A DNA stretch of 64,000 nucleotides. Origin: JBDHTQ01 sp039808765. GTDB taxonomy: Bacteria; Pseudomonadota; Alphaproteobacteria; UBA2400. Position numbers and translations under genes: made by a program. Shown piece by piece: positions 26,338-34,587 of the stretch. The DNA lies in contig JBDHTQ010000006.1 of the NCBI GenBank assembly GCA_039808765.1, forward strand, positions 1-64,000. The letters are read 5' to 3'. Below the pieces are notes generated by a model. That model did not search any database, was not told the origin of the DNA, and was given only the letters and a program-made list of their open reading frames with translations. How positions within the stretch are numbered: position 1 is the stretch's first letter; the number at the start of each line of letters is the position of its first letter.

Positions 26338-27379
26338 AAAAGACAATGTGATTGAACCGATTGAAGATGATTTTGATAATGTCGTAGAGGCAGTAGCAAA
26401 CCCTCAAAAAGGACTAAAGGAAATCACCTCAAACGCTAGTAGTATCAAGTACTTAGCGCCAAAATACGGCTCTAAGGAAATCACCTCTCAGCCTAGCCTA
26501 GATTTGGGTATTGAAGTAGAGCGCGAAATTGACGGTATAGGAATGGGCGTTCTAGCCGATGGAACACCGTACCTAAACCAAAGGGGGCTTGCAGCCCTTT
26601 GTGGCGTTCAGAATGCCCACATAGGAACAATTAGCTCGCAATGGAACGAAGAGCCGTTAAAGCCACGCATAGCCTCTATCAAAGGCATCCTAGAAAAAGC
26701 AGGTTACTTTGCCCCATCTGCTCATATTGAAATTCAACACAAGGGAAAAACCAATTTTTGTTATCCTGCTGAAATTTGCTTGGCAGTGTTGGAATACTAT
26801 GCGTTCGATGCAGGTTCAAATTGTCAGCCACAGGCGCGTGATAACTTTCGTCTCTTAGCTGGCTCCAAACTTCGTGAAATGATTTACAGCCAAGTTGGTT
26901 ACGATCCAACGGGACGCTATAAAGATCGCTTTAAAAAATGGCACGAAAGGATTGCACTTAATCATCAATCGGCACCAAAGGGATTTTTCTCTGTGTTTAA
27001 TGAGGCCCACACAATCGTATATGAAATGATACAAGCGGGAGCTGACGTAGGCGAAAAAACTGTGGTCGATATTTCTATCGGACAGTGTTGGGCCAAACAT
27101 TGGGATGAACACGGCCTAGCAACAAAATTCGGCGCGCGTGAGCTTTATCCTCACCGTTATCCGGATTCACATCCACAAGCAAAATCAAACCCTCAAGAGG
27201 CGTGGTGTTACCCGTTGGCTTCTCTAGGAGAGTACCGCGAATGGCTTCAAAACGTTTATATTGAGGGCGGAAAATTTGCCAAATACATTGACGGAAAAGT
27301 TAAGAAAAAAGACCTTCCTCCTTCTGTAGCACAACTCGCCATTGCCGCAGTAGAGCAGAAACAAATAGAGGCGAAATAA
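26330..27379 (+). CDS. IS1595 cargo protein, KilA-N/P63C/BstA-like candidate
   Basis: The 349-residue protein starts inside the transposase stop region, eight bases of overlap, with AAGGA before its ATG, so it is translated with the transposase. Residues 1-60 are polar and disordered. Residues about 65-200 follow the order of phage KilA-N/P63C-type proteins: a GVLADGTPYLNQRGLAALCGV start, then YPAEICLAVLEYYAFDAG and a helix leading to YSQVGYDPTGRY. The C-terminal half (GFFSVFNEAHTIVYEMIQAG, AKHWDEHGL, SNPQEAWCYPLASLGEYREW) is conserved-looking and reminds me of BstA-like phage-defence proteins, a comparison from memory. It has no role known in transposition. Confidence in the function is low; the gene itself is clear. 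Confidence 0.8.
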   Translation: MPKKDNVIEPIEDDFDNVVEAVANPQKGLKEITSNASSIKYLAPKYGSKEITSQPSLDLGIEVEREIDGIGMGVLADGTPYLNQRGLAALCGVQNAHIGTISSQWNEEPLKPRIASIKGILEKAGYFAPSAHIEIQHKGKTNFCYPAEICLAVLEYYAFDAGSNCQPQARDNFRLLAGSKLREMIYSQVGYDPTGRYKDRFKKWHERIALNHQSAPKGFFSVFNEAHTIVYEMIQAGADVGEKTVVDISIGQCWAKHWDEHGLATKFGARELYPHRYPDSHPQAKSNPQEAWCYPLASLGEYREWLQNVYIEGGKFAKYIDGKVKKKDLPPSVAQLAIAAVEQKQIEAK

Positions 27380-27572
27380 TCTGCTTTTCATACGTTGATA
27401 ATTTGGGAAAATGACTCGACTCCGTTATGGAATCTTTTTAAATTGAAAGGGCCGATTCGTTAAGTTGCGCTTCCGAACCGGCCCTGTAGAATCAATGTCC
27501 TTACAATCTAGGACACCATCAAAAATTTTACAAGTGGTACAAAAGCGAAACCCCACAACTACGGAGTTTTTC

Positions 27573-27764
27573 GTGAAGAAACCTTCAAGAAAAATGACGG
27601 CTGAACTGGTAAAAATGATAAAGGACTTGCTGAACACACGCCAATATCACCAGCACCAGATCGCCGCCATCGTAGAAGTTAATCAAGGCCGGATTTCAGA
27701 AGTGAAAAACGGTCTATGGGATTGGCTTCTTAATATACAAGCTAGACAGACAAGTCTACTTTAA
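27573..27764 (+). CDS. Small helix-turn-helix protein (IS1595 cargo)
   Basis: The 63-residue protein begins at a GTG with GGAG six bases upstream; longer reading frames have no ribosome site. It is almost entirely one HTH: MTAELVKMIKDLLNTRQYHQ, then HQIAAIVEVNQGRISEVKNG, the pattern of small phage and plasmid HTH proteins ('QHQIAA..GVNQGRISEI..G'). It could repress the transposase or the cargo gene. A strong hairpin (GTCAGCCCCTTG type, at 27781-27802) follows before the right end and may terminate the cargo transcript. Confidence 0.7.
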   Translation: MKKPSRKMTAELVKMIKDLLNTRQYHQHQIAAIVEVNQGRISEVKNGLWDWLLNIQARQTSLL

Positions 27765-27779
27765 TTTTAAACCTATCGG

Positions 27780-27808
27780 AGTCAGCCCTGCAAGGGGCTG
27801 ATTTCCTT
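27780..27808 (+). terminator. Hairpin near the right end of the IS1595 element
   Basis: GTCAGCCCCT-like arms: AGTCAGCCCTGCAAGGGGCTGATT folds as TCAGCCC/GGGCTGA with a short loop, followed by TTCCTTTATT. It lies just behind the HTH gene and could end the cargo transcript before the chromosome. Confidence 0.55.
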
Positions 27809-27817
27809 TATTCAGAA

Positions 27818-27841
27818 TGGCTAGATAGGTATATAAGTCCC
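27818..27841 (-). repeat. Right terminal inverted repeat of the IS1595 element
   Basis: Read on the minus strand it begins GGGACTTATATACC and ends CTAGCCA, pairing with the left end at 20 of 24 positions. Confidence 0.85.
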
Positions 27842-27849
27842 CTTTGAAA
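27842..27849. repeat. Right target-site duplication CTTTGAAA
   Basis: Identical to 25319-25326 on the other side of the element; see the left copy. Confidence 0.88.
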
Positions 27850-28164
27850 TATTTTCTTCTAATGGGCATGCCCTAAGCGGAGACAACGTCGATATAAGCA
27901 TCGCTCATAATGGCAATCCCATAAAACTTTTACCGCATGGGGCCTTTACGACCCGAAAAACTGTTCAAAAGATCCAAGACCATCATCGTCACATTTTGAC
28001 CTTGGTTAGAGATGCGCTTACAAACAACGGTTTCTCAATTCATCAGAACAGAACGGAAGCCCTACAGATTCATTGTCATTTACGTTGCGGTGATAGCGGA
28101 GAAACATCACTCAAAGAACCCTTAGACCCAACTATCGATAGGACGAAATGATGTGCTCGTTTTT

Positions 28165-28223
28165 TCTTTTGACGCAAATATATCGTCACAGATGATCTCT
28201 GCGATTCCACATTTTCGGGATTT
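28165..28223 (+). repeat. Dispersed repeat, copy 1
   Basis: About 59 bases very similar (roughly 75 percent by eye, one base gap) to 33855-33912. In the plus frame both translate to related peptides: FDANISSQMISAIPHFRDLL here. It follows the stop of the interrupted gene. Not part of any gene I can call. Confidence 0.5.
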
Positions 28224-28302
28224 GCTTTAGCAAGTATATCTCATTTTCAATGTCAAAAAACTATTCTTCATTCTATCCTTTGACAAAATAAATCACAAAA
28301 AA

Positions 28303-28324
28303 AGAGCGGGATTTCTCCCGCTCT
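28303..28324 (-). terminator. Intrinsic terminator of the porin gene
   Basis: AGAGCGGGA and TCCCGCTCT pair around TTTC; on the minus strand a run of seven T follows. It lies 33 bp past the stop of the first porin gene. Confidence 0.85.
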
Positions 28325-28356
28325 CTCTTTATTCCTGTAAGTTTCCTTACGAAGAA

Positions 28357-29394
28357 TTAGAACGCTGCTGTCACGTCTGTTACGAGAACATAACCATCAT
28401 CAGCAGTTTCACGGTCATAGAAGGCGAGGTCAGCACCAACGGTGAGACCAGGAGCAACCGTGTATGTACCTCCAAGAACTGTGGCTTCGTAATCACCCGA
28501 GCTGAGTTCAGCTGAGAGGTAGCTTACGCCAACGCCCCAAGGTCCGTTTTCATAGGTCAGACCGAGGTTCCAGTTGTTGTTGTCTGTACCGGAAGCAGCG
28601 AGTGAGTCGCCATTATCCGTGTAAGCGCCGCCGAATGTCCAGCCCATGTAGCCAGCTTGTGCGCCAGCTGTCCAAGCGCTGAGGTCTTCTGCGCCAGCAG
28701 CATTGGCATCACCCATAACGTAGGTACCGCCAACTTTGAAAGCTACACCGGAGTATTCTCCTTCATAGCCCAAGCCGAGTTCTGCTACGTCACTTGCCAA
28801 TGTTGTTGAATCAGTCAGAGCGACTTCTTCACCCATACCGTTGTTGTCCTTCATTTCAGGAGCATACGATACACCAGCTTGGAAGCCCATGTACTTCGGT
28901 GTGTAGTAGGTTACTTTGGTAGCTGTATCTGAATCCATCGCTGTGAAGTTGTGGTCGCCACGATCGTTCAGAGCGTAAGGATCAACACCAGTCTGCAGAT
29001 AGTCATCATAGCTGCCATTGATCTGGCCGATACCAACTGTCGGAGCAAAAACAACGAGCTGTGAAGCACCGTCGAGATCACCCAACTCTACACGTCCCCA
29101 ACCACCTGCGAGATAAATGCCAACATCGCTAGCATTATCTGTATCGCTGGTTGATGCGTTAAGAACAACCTTGGCACCATATTGTAGACCGTTGTCAGCT
29201 GTTGCATCAGCATTTACATGGATTTCAGCTTCAGACTGGAAATCACGTTCACTGCTGTTTGCTGTATCATCATCGAACATAGCGGCTTGGAAAGCGGTGA
29301 AGCCACCTACTGTCACTTGGAGTTCGGCTTTAGCCGGGCTCGCGAAGGCAGAGGCTGCAATAATCGCAGTCGTTGCCAGAAGAACTTTCTTCAT
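28357..29394 (-). CDS. Outer-membrane porin (gram-negative porin family)
   Basis: The 345-residue protein has a signal peptide cut after SPAKA and starts the mature chain with ELQVTVGGFTAFQAAMFDDD. It continues with alternating strands of a 16-stranded-type porin (GGWGRVELGDLDGAS, VTYYTPKYMGFQAGVSYAPE, AGYMGWTFGGAYTDNGDS) and ends in aromatic Phe (VTDVTAAF), the BAM recognition signal. It is rich in Asp, Gly and Asn and has no cysteine in the mature part. It forms diffusion channels in the outer membrane. A paralog lies 97 bp upstream on the same strand, and a good terminator follows. Confidence 0.93.
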   Translation of the reverse strand: MKKVLLATTAIIAASAFASPAKAELQVTVGGFTAFQAAMFDDDTANSSERDFQSEAEIHVNADATADNGLQYGAKVVLNASTSDTDNASDVGIYLAGGWGRVELGDLDGASQLVVFAPTVGIGQINGSYDDYLQTGVDPYALNDRGDHNFTAMDSDTATKVTYYTPKYMGFQAGVSYAPEMKDNNGMGEEVALTDSTTLASDVAELGLGYEGEYSGVAFKVGGTYVMGDANAAGAEDLSAWTAGAQAGYMGWTFGGAYTDNGDSLAASGTDNNNWNLGLTYENGPWGVGVSYLSAELSSGDYEATVLGGTYTVAPGLTVGADLAFYDRETADDGYVLVTDVTAAF

Positions 29395-29491
29395 TACTTA
29401 CCTCCTGGGTGTTTGCACATGTGCGTGGCCCAAGTTGTTAACCGTAGTGATACAGACAAGGCCACCAGCCTGCACCACCAATACCGCGGCC

Positions 29492-30586
29492 TCAGAAAGA
29501 AGCCTTGGTTTCTAGGACGAAGACATATCCACTGTCACCCGTTCCCGTAACTTTATCGCGATCATAGAAAGCCAAATCGGCCCCCGTTGTCAACCCACGA
29601 ACAATTCGATAGCTGGTACCAAAGACCACGGCGTCATAGGTACCGCCCTCAGTTGTGCGACCGCCCTGCAAACCATAATCTTCTGTCAAGTAGTTTACAG
29701 CGAACCCCCACGGACCGTCGCGATACGTTGCGCCGAAATTCCATGCTGTTTCGTTATCATCCGTCAAACCAACGGCATTATTGGAGTCGCCATTATCAAC
29801 ATAACCGCCACCAACGCCAAAGCTCTTGTAATAGACGCGTGCGCCCAAGCCCCATGTCGTAACATCTTCACGACCAGAACCATTTTTCGCGGAAGCAAAA
29901 CCACCCGCAAACCCCGTTGTTACACGAAAATCGCCGAGTTTGTCGCTGTAACGCAAACCATACTCAAAAAAGTCACGTTGGTTGCCAACGTTATCAAAAA
30001 GCTGAACCTCTTCACCCGTATTGCCGCTACTCGCTTCAGGTACATATGAAACACCGGCCTGCCACCCCATATACTTAGGTGTGTAATAGGTAATCTTGGT
30101 TGAATCATCTGTATCAAGTGGCTTGATCATACCACCCCCGGTGTCTTTAACGTTACCGGCCGGGCGTGACGTAAAGGGAACATAATCAAGATAACGACCG
30201 TTCAACTGACCGATCCCAACAACAGGAGCCATAACAGAGAGCTGGTCACTGGCACCATCATCATCACCCAGTTCCACACGACCCCAGTCGCCCTGCAGGA
30301 ACAAACCGACTTCGTCCGAATTGCTGGTATCGCTCGTAGACGTCAAAAGCTCAACCTTAGCACCATACTGCATGCCATTATCGGCTGTATTAACTACATT
30401 GACATGAATTTCAGACTCTTGTGAAAAATCGCGCCGACTGGGATTCGCAAGGTCATTATCAAAGGCCCCAGCGCGGAAAGCAACAAAGCCTCCCAGTGTT
30501 GTTTCCATCTCAGCTTGAGCCGAAAAAGGGGAGGCAATCAAAAGCGCAGCCAGTGCGACAGAGCCGCGTAGAAATGATGGGCGCAT
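29492..30586 (-). CDS. Outer-membrane porin, paralog of the neighbouring porin
   Basis: The 364-residue protein aligns along its length with the next porin: ETTLGGFVAFRAGAFDNDLA, LQGDWGRVELGDDDGAS, ITYYTPKYMGWQAGVSYVPE and the C-terminal ETKASF are all shared in order. The main differences are longer loops, for instance around GNVKDTGGGMIKPLD and SGREDVTTWG. A strong AGGAGGAG ribosome site precedes the ATG. The tandem pair suggests a duplication followed by loop divergence, which would change channel selectivity or phage and antibody recognition. Confidence 0.93.
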   Translation of the reverse strand: MRPSFLRGSVALAALLIASPFSAQAEMETTLGGFVAFRAGAFDNDLANPSRRDFSQESEIHVNVVNTADNGMQYGAKVELLTSTSDTSNSDEVGLFLQGDWGRVELGDDDGASDQLSVMAPVVGIGQLNGRYLDYVPFTSRPAGNVKDTGGGMIKPLDTDDSTKITYYTPKYMGWQAGVSYVPEASSGNTGEEVQLFDNVGNQRDFFEYGLRYSDKLGDFRVTTGFAGGFASAKNGSGREDVTTWGLGARVYYKSFGVGGGYVDNGDSNNAVGLTDDNETAWNFGATYRDGPWGFAVNYLTEDYGLQGGRTTEGGTYDAVVFGTSYRIVRGLTTGADLAFYDRDKVTGTGDSGYVFVLETKASF

Positions 30587-30921
30587 ATTCTCCTCCTTTT
30601 ATCCTAACAAGCAATCTTTAAGACCAAACATCATACCCGCAGAGAAACTGTGTCGCTGCTTTCTTCCCCTTGATACGTTGCCCGAGCTTGCACAATCAAA
30701 TGTATTCTCGGTTTGCGACAGATTCCGGAACCGTCTGTGGCATTGATGTCACAAATTATTAACAACCCCCCCCTATTACCACTGATTTCGCGTTTTTATC
30801 CAAATAGAAAGGACGCTTACCTGTGCATAAATGAGCGCTAATCCGATTTTTCTCTTTTTAATTGGACTCCTTGCGTTTAATAAAACATCCTCTGTTGCCC
30901 GCTAATTTTACCGAGACCCCA
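30587..30921. other. Intergenic region between porin and prfA
   Basis: These 335 bases separate divergent genes and must hold both promoters. It is AT-rich, with a poly-C run at 30764-30772. I recognise no RNA gene or clear promoter boxes. Confidence 0.4.
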
Positions 30922-32025
30922 ATGCCTTCCCTAAAGTTAACATCACTCCCCCATGCCCTTGTTGCAAATCTTGATCGCGTGCTTTCACGTTATGATGAAC
31001 TGTCGGCACTTTTGTCGTCCAGCACGCTTTCGGCGGATCAGTTCAACCGAATGTCAAAAGAGTATGCTGACCTGACAGAGCTAGTTGAAGCTGTGCAAGC
31101 ACTTGGCAATCAGGAAAGTGCCATGGCTGATCTTGAAATCATATTGAAGGATAGCACCGACCCCGACATGAAGGCTCTGGCCGAAGGTGAATATTACGAG
31201 ATAAAAAACACATTACCAGGCCGTGTTCGCCAGATTCAGCGACTGCTTTTGCCCAAAGATGCCGCAGATGAACGCAATGCTATTCTTGAAATACGCGCAG
31301 GAGCAGGCGGAGACGAAGCAGGTTTGTTTGCCGCTGAGCTTTTTGACGTTTACCACAAATATGCCGTACGTCAGGGCTGGCGTTTTGACGTGCTGGAAAT
31401 CTCGGACACCGGAATTGGCGGATACAAAGAAGCCTCAGCAGAGGTGAGCGGGCAAGGTGTTTTTGCGCGCCTAAAATTTGAATCAGGTGTTCATCGTGTG
31501 CAACGCGTTCCCAAAACAGAATCCTCCGGTCGGGTGCACACATCAACGGTCACTGTTGCCATATTGCCCGAAGCACAGGAAGTTGACGTCAAGCTTGACG
31601 AAAAAGATTTGAAGGTTGAGACCATGCGCGCCAGTGGTGCGGGTGGTCAGCATGTAAACAAAACCGACTCAGCCGTACGCATGACCCACTTACCAACCGG
31701 CCTCGTTGTATATATGCAAGAAGAAAAATCACAGATAAAAAACCGAGCCAAAGCACTTAAGATTATCCGTTCCCGTCTATATGAAATGGAACGTGAGCGG
31801 CTGGCACAAGAGCGCTCAAGCACACGCAAAAATCAAGTCGGCACAGGAGACAGAAGCGAACGTATTCGTACCTATAATTTTCCCCAGGCGCGCGTTACGG
31901 ATCATCGTGTTGAGTTTACATCCTATCAGATGGCAGAAGTCATGGCCGGTGATCTGGATCCCTTCATCGATCGCCTTATTGCCCAAGACGAAGCCGAACG
32001 TTTGGCCGAAATGAGCGCAGAGTAA
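30922..32025 (+). CDS. prfA: Peptide chain release factor 1 (RF1)
   Basis: The 367-residue factor recognises UAA and UAG stop codons. The catalytic GGQ sits in RASGAGGQHVNKTDSAVRM, where the Gln triggers peptide release and is methylated by PrmC. The upstream EIRAGAGGDEA block, the RVQRVPKTESSGRVHTSTVTVA recognition domain (codon recognition tripeptide region) and the QVGTGDRSERIRTYNFPQ end are all present. The ATG at 30922 gives a normal length; a longer frame begins 20 codons earlier at a non-ATG start. First gene of prfA-prmC-DUF4167. Confidence 0.96.
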   Translation: MPSLKLTSLPHALVANLDRVLSRYDELSALLSSSTLSADQFNRMSKEYADLTELVEAVQALGNQESAMADLEIILKDSTDPDMKALAEGEYYEIKNTLPGRVRQIQRLLLPKDAADERNAILEIRAGAGGDEAGLFAAELFDVYHKYAVRQGWRFDVLEISDTGIGGYKEASAEVSGQGVFARLKFESGVHRVQRVPKTESSGRVHTSTVTVAILPEAQEVDVKLDEKDLKVETMRASGAGGQHVNKTDSAVRMTHLPTGLVVYMQEEKSQIKNRAKALKIIRSRLYEMERERLAQERSSTRKNQVGTGDRSERIRTYNFPQARVTDHRVEFTSYQMAEVMAGDLDPFIDRLIAQDEAERLAEMSAE

Positions 32026-32030
32026 CCCGG

Positions 32031-32879
32031 GTGAGCACAACCTATCACGATATCGAACAAGATTTGATACACGCGTTTCGTGCTGGCAAATTGGCGACAC
32101 CTGATATTGATGCTCGTTTTTTACTTGAGGCAATAACCCAATACTCACGCGCACAATTGCTTTTAGCGCGATCAATGCCATGCCCGCCACAGATGGTGGA
32201 TACACTTCGCGCCGCATGTGAGCGACGCTTGAAAGGCGAGCCAGTTGCGCGAATTATCGGTAAAAGAGAATTCTGGGGGCACTCGTTCAGTCTTAGTCCA
32301 GAAACACTTGAACCGCGACCCGATTCTGAATCATTGATCGAATTGGCCCTTACCCACTTCGCCGACCGAGCCAAGCCTTATAAAATTTTGGATTTAGGGA
32401 CGGGCACAGGATGTCTTATTGCTGCACTTCTAAAAGAATTTAGACACGCCCTAGGTTGGGCAGTAGATCGCAGCTTCGGGGCGATTCAACAAGCAAAAAA
32501 AAACTTTGCGGCTCTAGATTTGTCCGAACGCGTGATCTGCATCAACGGTTCTTGGGCGGATGCGCTCAGTGGTCCGTTTGATTGCGTCATCAGCAATCCA
32601 CCCTATATCCCGCAGCACACACACTTATCACGCGAGGTGGCTAACCATGATCCTGCTCTCGCACTCTTTGCAGGATGTGACGGACTAGACGCCTATCGCA
32701 CACTCTTTCCTTCACTTGCGCGGCTGCTTAGCCCCGAAGGGTGTGCTTTTTTTGAGTTTGGTATTGATCAAGAACTCGCGCTGCGCAAACTCGCAGGTGA
32801 GCACAGTCTCAACGTAATTGCCGTGCAGAAGGATTTGGGGGGGCTCCCCCGTGTCTTGGCCGTTAACAGAGGTAAATAA
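32031..32879 (+). CDS. prmC: Release factor glutamine methyltransferase (PrmC/HemK)
   Basis: PrmC methylates the GGQ glutamine of RF1 and RF2. The 282-residue enzyme has the N-terminal helical RF-binding domain (DIDARFLLEAITQYSRAQLLL), SAM motif LDLGTGTGCLIAALL and the catalytic NPPY in CVISNPPYIP. Its GTG start lies 5 bp after the prfA stop, and it is cotranscribed with its own substrate. Confidence 0.95.
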   Translation: MSTTYHDIEQDLIHAFRAGKLATPDIDARFLLEAITQYSRAQLLLARSMPCPPQMVDTLRAACERRLKGEPVARIIGKREFWGHSFSLSPETLEPRPDSESLIELALTHFADRAKPYKILDLGTGTGCLIAALLKEFRHALGWAVDRSFGAIQQAKKNFAALDLSERVICINGSWADALSGPFDCVISNPPYIPQHTHLSREVANHDPALALFAGCDGLDAYRTLFPSLARLLSPEGCAFFEFGIDQELALRKLAGEHSLNVIAVQKDLGGLPRVLAVNRGK

Positions 32880-33124
32880 GCTTTATTTTTTGCGCACTGA
32901 TTTTTCTTCTTGGAATGAAGACCAGAAACAGCTAGTGTGGGGCAACGGTCGGGCATGAGACAACTCTGCACGATGCGCTGCCTACCTCTTATGTGTGAAC
33001 AATACGCAAAATGTTGAGGCAGATTTTGTTTTTCGATGACTGTGTACAGATAGGTGAAAGATAACGCGATCACACTTGATGCATCGTTAAGCGCAGTTTA
33101 CAGACTTCCTTAGAAAGGTATGTT

Positions 33125-33727
33125 ATGAGACGTTCACGTGGACGAAGTAACGGTACAAATCCAAACCTTGGCCAAAATACCACAAACAGTGCTGGCAATT
33201 CCGGCTATTCTGCACCCAGCATGCAAAACAACAATGGACGTCGTAATAACGGCGCCCCTAATCGCCATCAAATTTATGATAGCAATGGCCCCGAAACGCG
33301 CCTTCGTGGCGGTGCGCAACAAATATTCGAGAAATATCTGGCACTCGCGCGGGACTCACAATCCGCTGGTGATCGCGTAAAAACTGAAAGCTACTTTCAG
33401 CACGCAGAACATTATTATCGCCTTTATCTCGCCGCCAATGAAGCAGCAATGGAAGCCAATGCGCGGATGCACGCTTTGAATGCGCAAAACCAAGCTGCTT
33501 ATGCTGAGCGCCACGAAGACCCAGCAATTGAGAACATGCATAGTCATGAGGATGATCGTCAGCCGCAACCCATGCAGAACTACGATGTAGCTTCTTACAA
33601 TCGAGAACAACCCTCAATGCCGCCGATGGTGCGCACCAATGAGAGACCCACTATTCAGGATCCAGCTGACATGCCTCAGCCTTCACTTGAGGATTACGCC
33701 CCCAAGAAAGAAGCTGCCTCAGCCTAA
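33125..33727 (+). CDS. DUF4167 protein, alphaproteobacterial
   Basis: The 200-residue protein has a basic Arg/Asn/Gly-rich start (MRRSRGRSNG, then NNNGRRNNGAPNRHQIYDSNGP). The conserved core RLRGGAQQIFEKYLALARDSQSAG ... ESYFQHAEHYYRLYL is shown here in parts and defines DUF4167. The rest is acidic, Gln/Pro-rich and disordered. This family is typical of alphaproteobacteria and is regularly found behind prfA-prmC, suggesting a link with translation or RNA, but its function is not known. A strong terminator follows. Confidence 0.9.
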   Translation: MRRSRGRSNGTNPNLGQNTTNSAGNSGYSAPSMQNNNGRRNNGAPNRHQIYDSNGPETRLRGGAQQIFEKYLALARDSQSAGDRVKTESYFQHAEHYYRLYLAANEAAMEANARMHALNAQNQAAYAERHEDPAIENMHSHEDDRQPQPMQNYDVASYNREQPSMPPMVRTNERPTIQDPADMPQPSLEDYAPKKEAASA

Positions 33728-33749
33728 TTCTTTATTGTTTTCTCATTAA

Positions 33750-33773
33750 GGGCCTCCCTGCGAGGCCCTTTTT
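33750..33773 (+). terminator. Intrinsic terminator of the prfA-prmC-DUF4167 cluster
   Basis: GGGCCTC and GAGGCCC pair around CCTGC, followed by TTTTT. It lies 22 bp after the DUF4167 stop. Confidence 0.92.
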
Positions 33774-33854
33774 GTGTTTATAGAGCAGCTTCTTTGAAAT
33801 TGCTCTCGTTCGCTCGAGCGCATCTCACGCAGATAGATCGCGCACTGCTTTCTT

Positions 33855-33912
33855 TCTTTGACGCAAATAAATCGCCAAAGACGGCATCTGCTACCCCATC
33901 TTTTCGGTATTT
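33855..33912 (+). repeat. Dispersed repeat, copy 2
   Basis: Similar to 28165-28223; the plus frame reads FDANKSPKTASATPSFRYLN. It lies between the DUF4167 terminator and the 3' end of dcd, so both copies are intergenic. Confidence 0.5.
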
Positions 33913-33948
33913 AAACGCGGGCGCATCTTCCGATGATAAGACGCGTTT

Positions 33949-34587
33949 TTATGAATCAGCATCTTGCGGTTCACGATGCTGTTCAGTGATTATATTGAGA
34001 GATTCATCCAAAGATGGAATCGCGTTTACAGCAATACGAGCCATGGTTACGCCAGTTTGACCTTGGTATTTACCGGCACGATCAGCATATGTCATCATAC
34101 ACTGATCAGATTCAAAGAAGAGCAATTGTGCAATCCCTTGATTCACATACACACGCAGCGGTTTGTTCAACATGTTATGCAACTCAAGCGTAATTTGACC
34201 CTCCCAACCGGCCTCAATCACCGTGTTTTGCAAACTCAGCCCACACCGTGCATAGGTGCTTTTATCTTTCACAAGCGCAGTCCAGTTCGGGGGCATGCGA
34301 ATATATTCCATTGTGTGGCCAAGCACAAACCCATGTGCCGGAATGTCGAAATACCCATTTTCCGAGACAACAATCTTTTCGCCACACTCAGGTTTTAGAG
34401 CAAGAGGATCAAGAACATTTTCGGAAGATGACATGTTCAAAAGGACGAATTCACGCCCCAAGCGAACATCGTACCCATATGATGAGAGCCCGAAGGAAAC
34501 TATACCTTTTTGACTAAGTTTTTGGGAAAAAGGTTCAATCATGCCTGCGAGACCGTATTCCTGAATCTTGAAATCTGGAACAATCAT
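33949..34587 (-). CDS. dcd: dCTP deaminase
   Basis: The 212-residue enzyme converts dCTP to dUTP for thymidylate synthesis. It begins MIVPDFKIQEYG. The family blocks SFGLSSYGYDVRLG, VKDKSTYARCGLSLQNTVIEAGWEGQITLE (catalytic Glu at its end, shown in parts) and KYQGQTGV are present. The gene has AAAGG 7 bases before this ATG; reading further upstream adds 39 residues with no ribosome site. The protein is about 20 residues longer at the C-terminus than typical Dcd. Confidence 0.93.
   Translation of the reverse strand: MIVPDFKIQEYGLAGMIEPFSQKLSQKGIVSFGLSSYGYDVRLGREFVLLNMSSSENVLDPLALKPECGEKIVVSENGYFDIPAHGFVLGHTMEYIRMPPNWTALVKDKSTYARCGLSLQNTVIEAGWEGQITLELHNMLNKPLRVYVNQGIAQLLFFESDQCMMTYADRAGKYQGQTGVTMARIAVNAIPSLDESLNIITEQHREPQDADS

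Larger units (their letters stand above)
25327..27841 (+). mobile_element. IS1595-family insertion element with two cargo genes
   Basis: The element is 2515 bp, bounded by 24-bp imperfect inverted repeats starting GGGA and flanked by CTTTGAAA duplications. It contains an ISXO2-like transposase, a 349-residue protein whose start overlaps the transposase end, and a 63-residue helix-turn-helix protein. A minimal IS1595 copy needs only the transposase and is about 1 kb, so 1.5 kb is cargo. Intact ends, an intact transposase and a perfect target duplication point to a fairly recent insertion. It sits in the middle of a peptidase-like gene whose frame can be read across the site. Confidence 0.88.
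25063..28151 (+). pseudogene. Peptidase-like gene interrupted by an IS1595 element (also frameshifted)
   Basis: Two pieces on either side of the insertion join into one reading frame when the element and one target duplicate are removed: KESFE before the element continues IFSSNGHALSGDNVDISI after it, and runs to a TGA at 28149-28151. The 5' part starts at the ATG at 25063 (MKYLHASNDGEFIVQPRW) and reads to about 25215, where a one-base frameshift is needed to enter the second frame (WNEYEGKALKILHAL). The reconstructed protein is about 190 residues. SNGH.....NVDISI and TEALQIHC look like metal-site motifs of an M15/D-Ala-D-Ala-peptidase-like family, but that name is uncertain. The gene must be inactive. 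Confidence 0.7.

Noticed and set aside
25327..27841. CRISPR-like array from the repeated ACTAGCC motifs
   Set aside because: Only three 7-bp copies, irregularly spaced, one inverted; they belong to the transposon ends and promoter.
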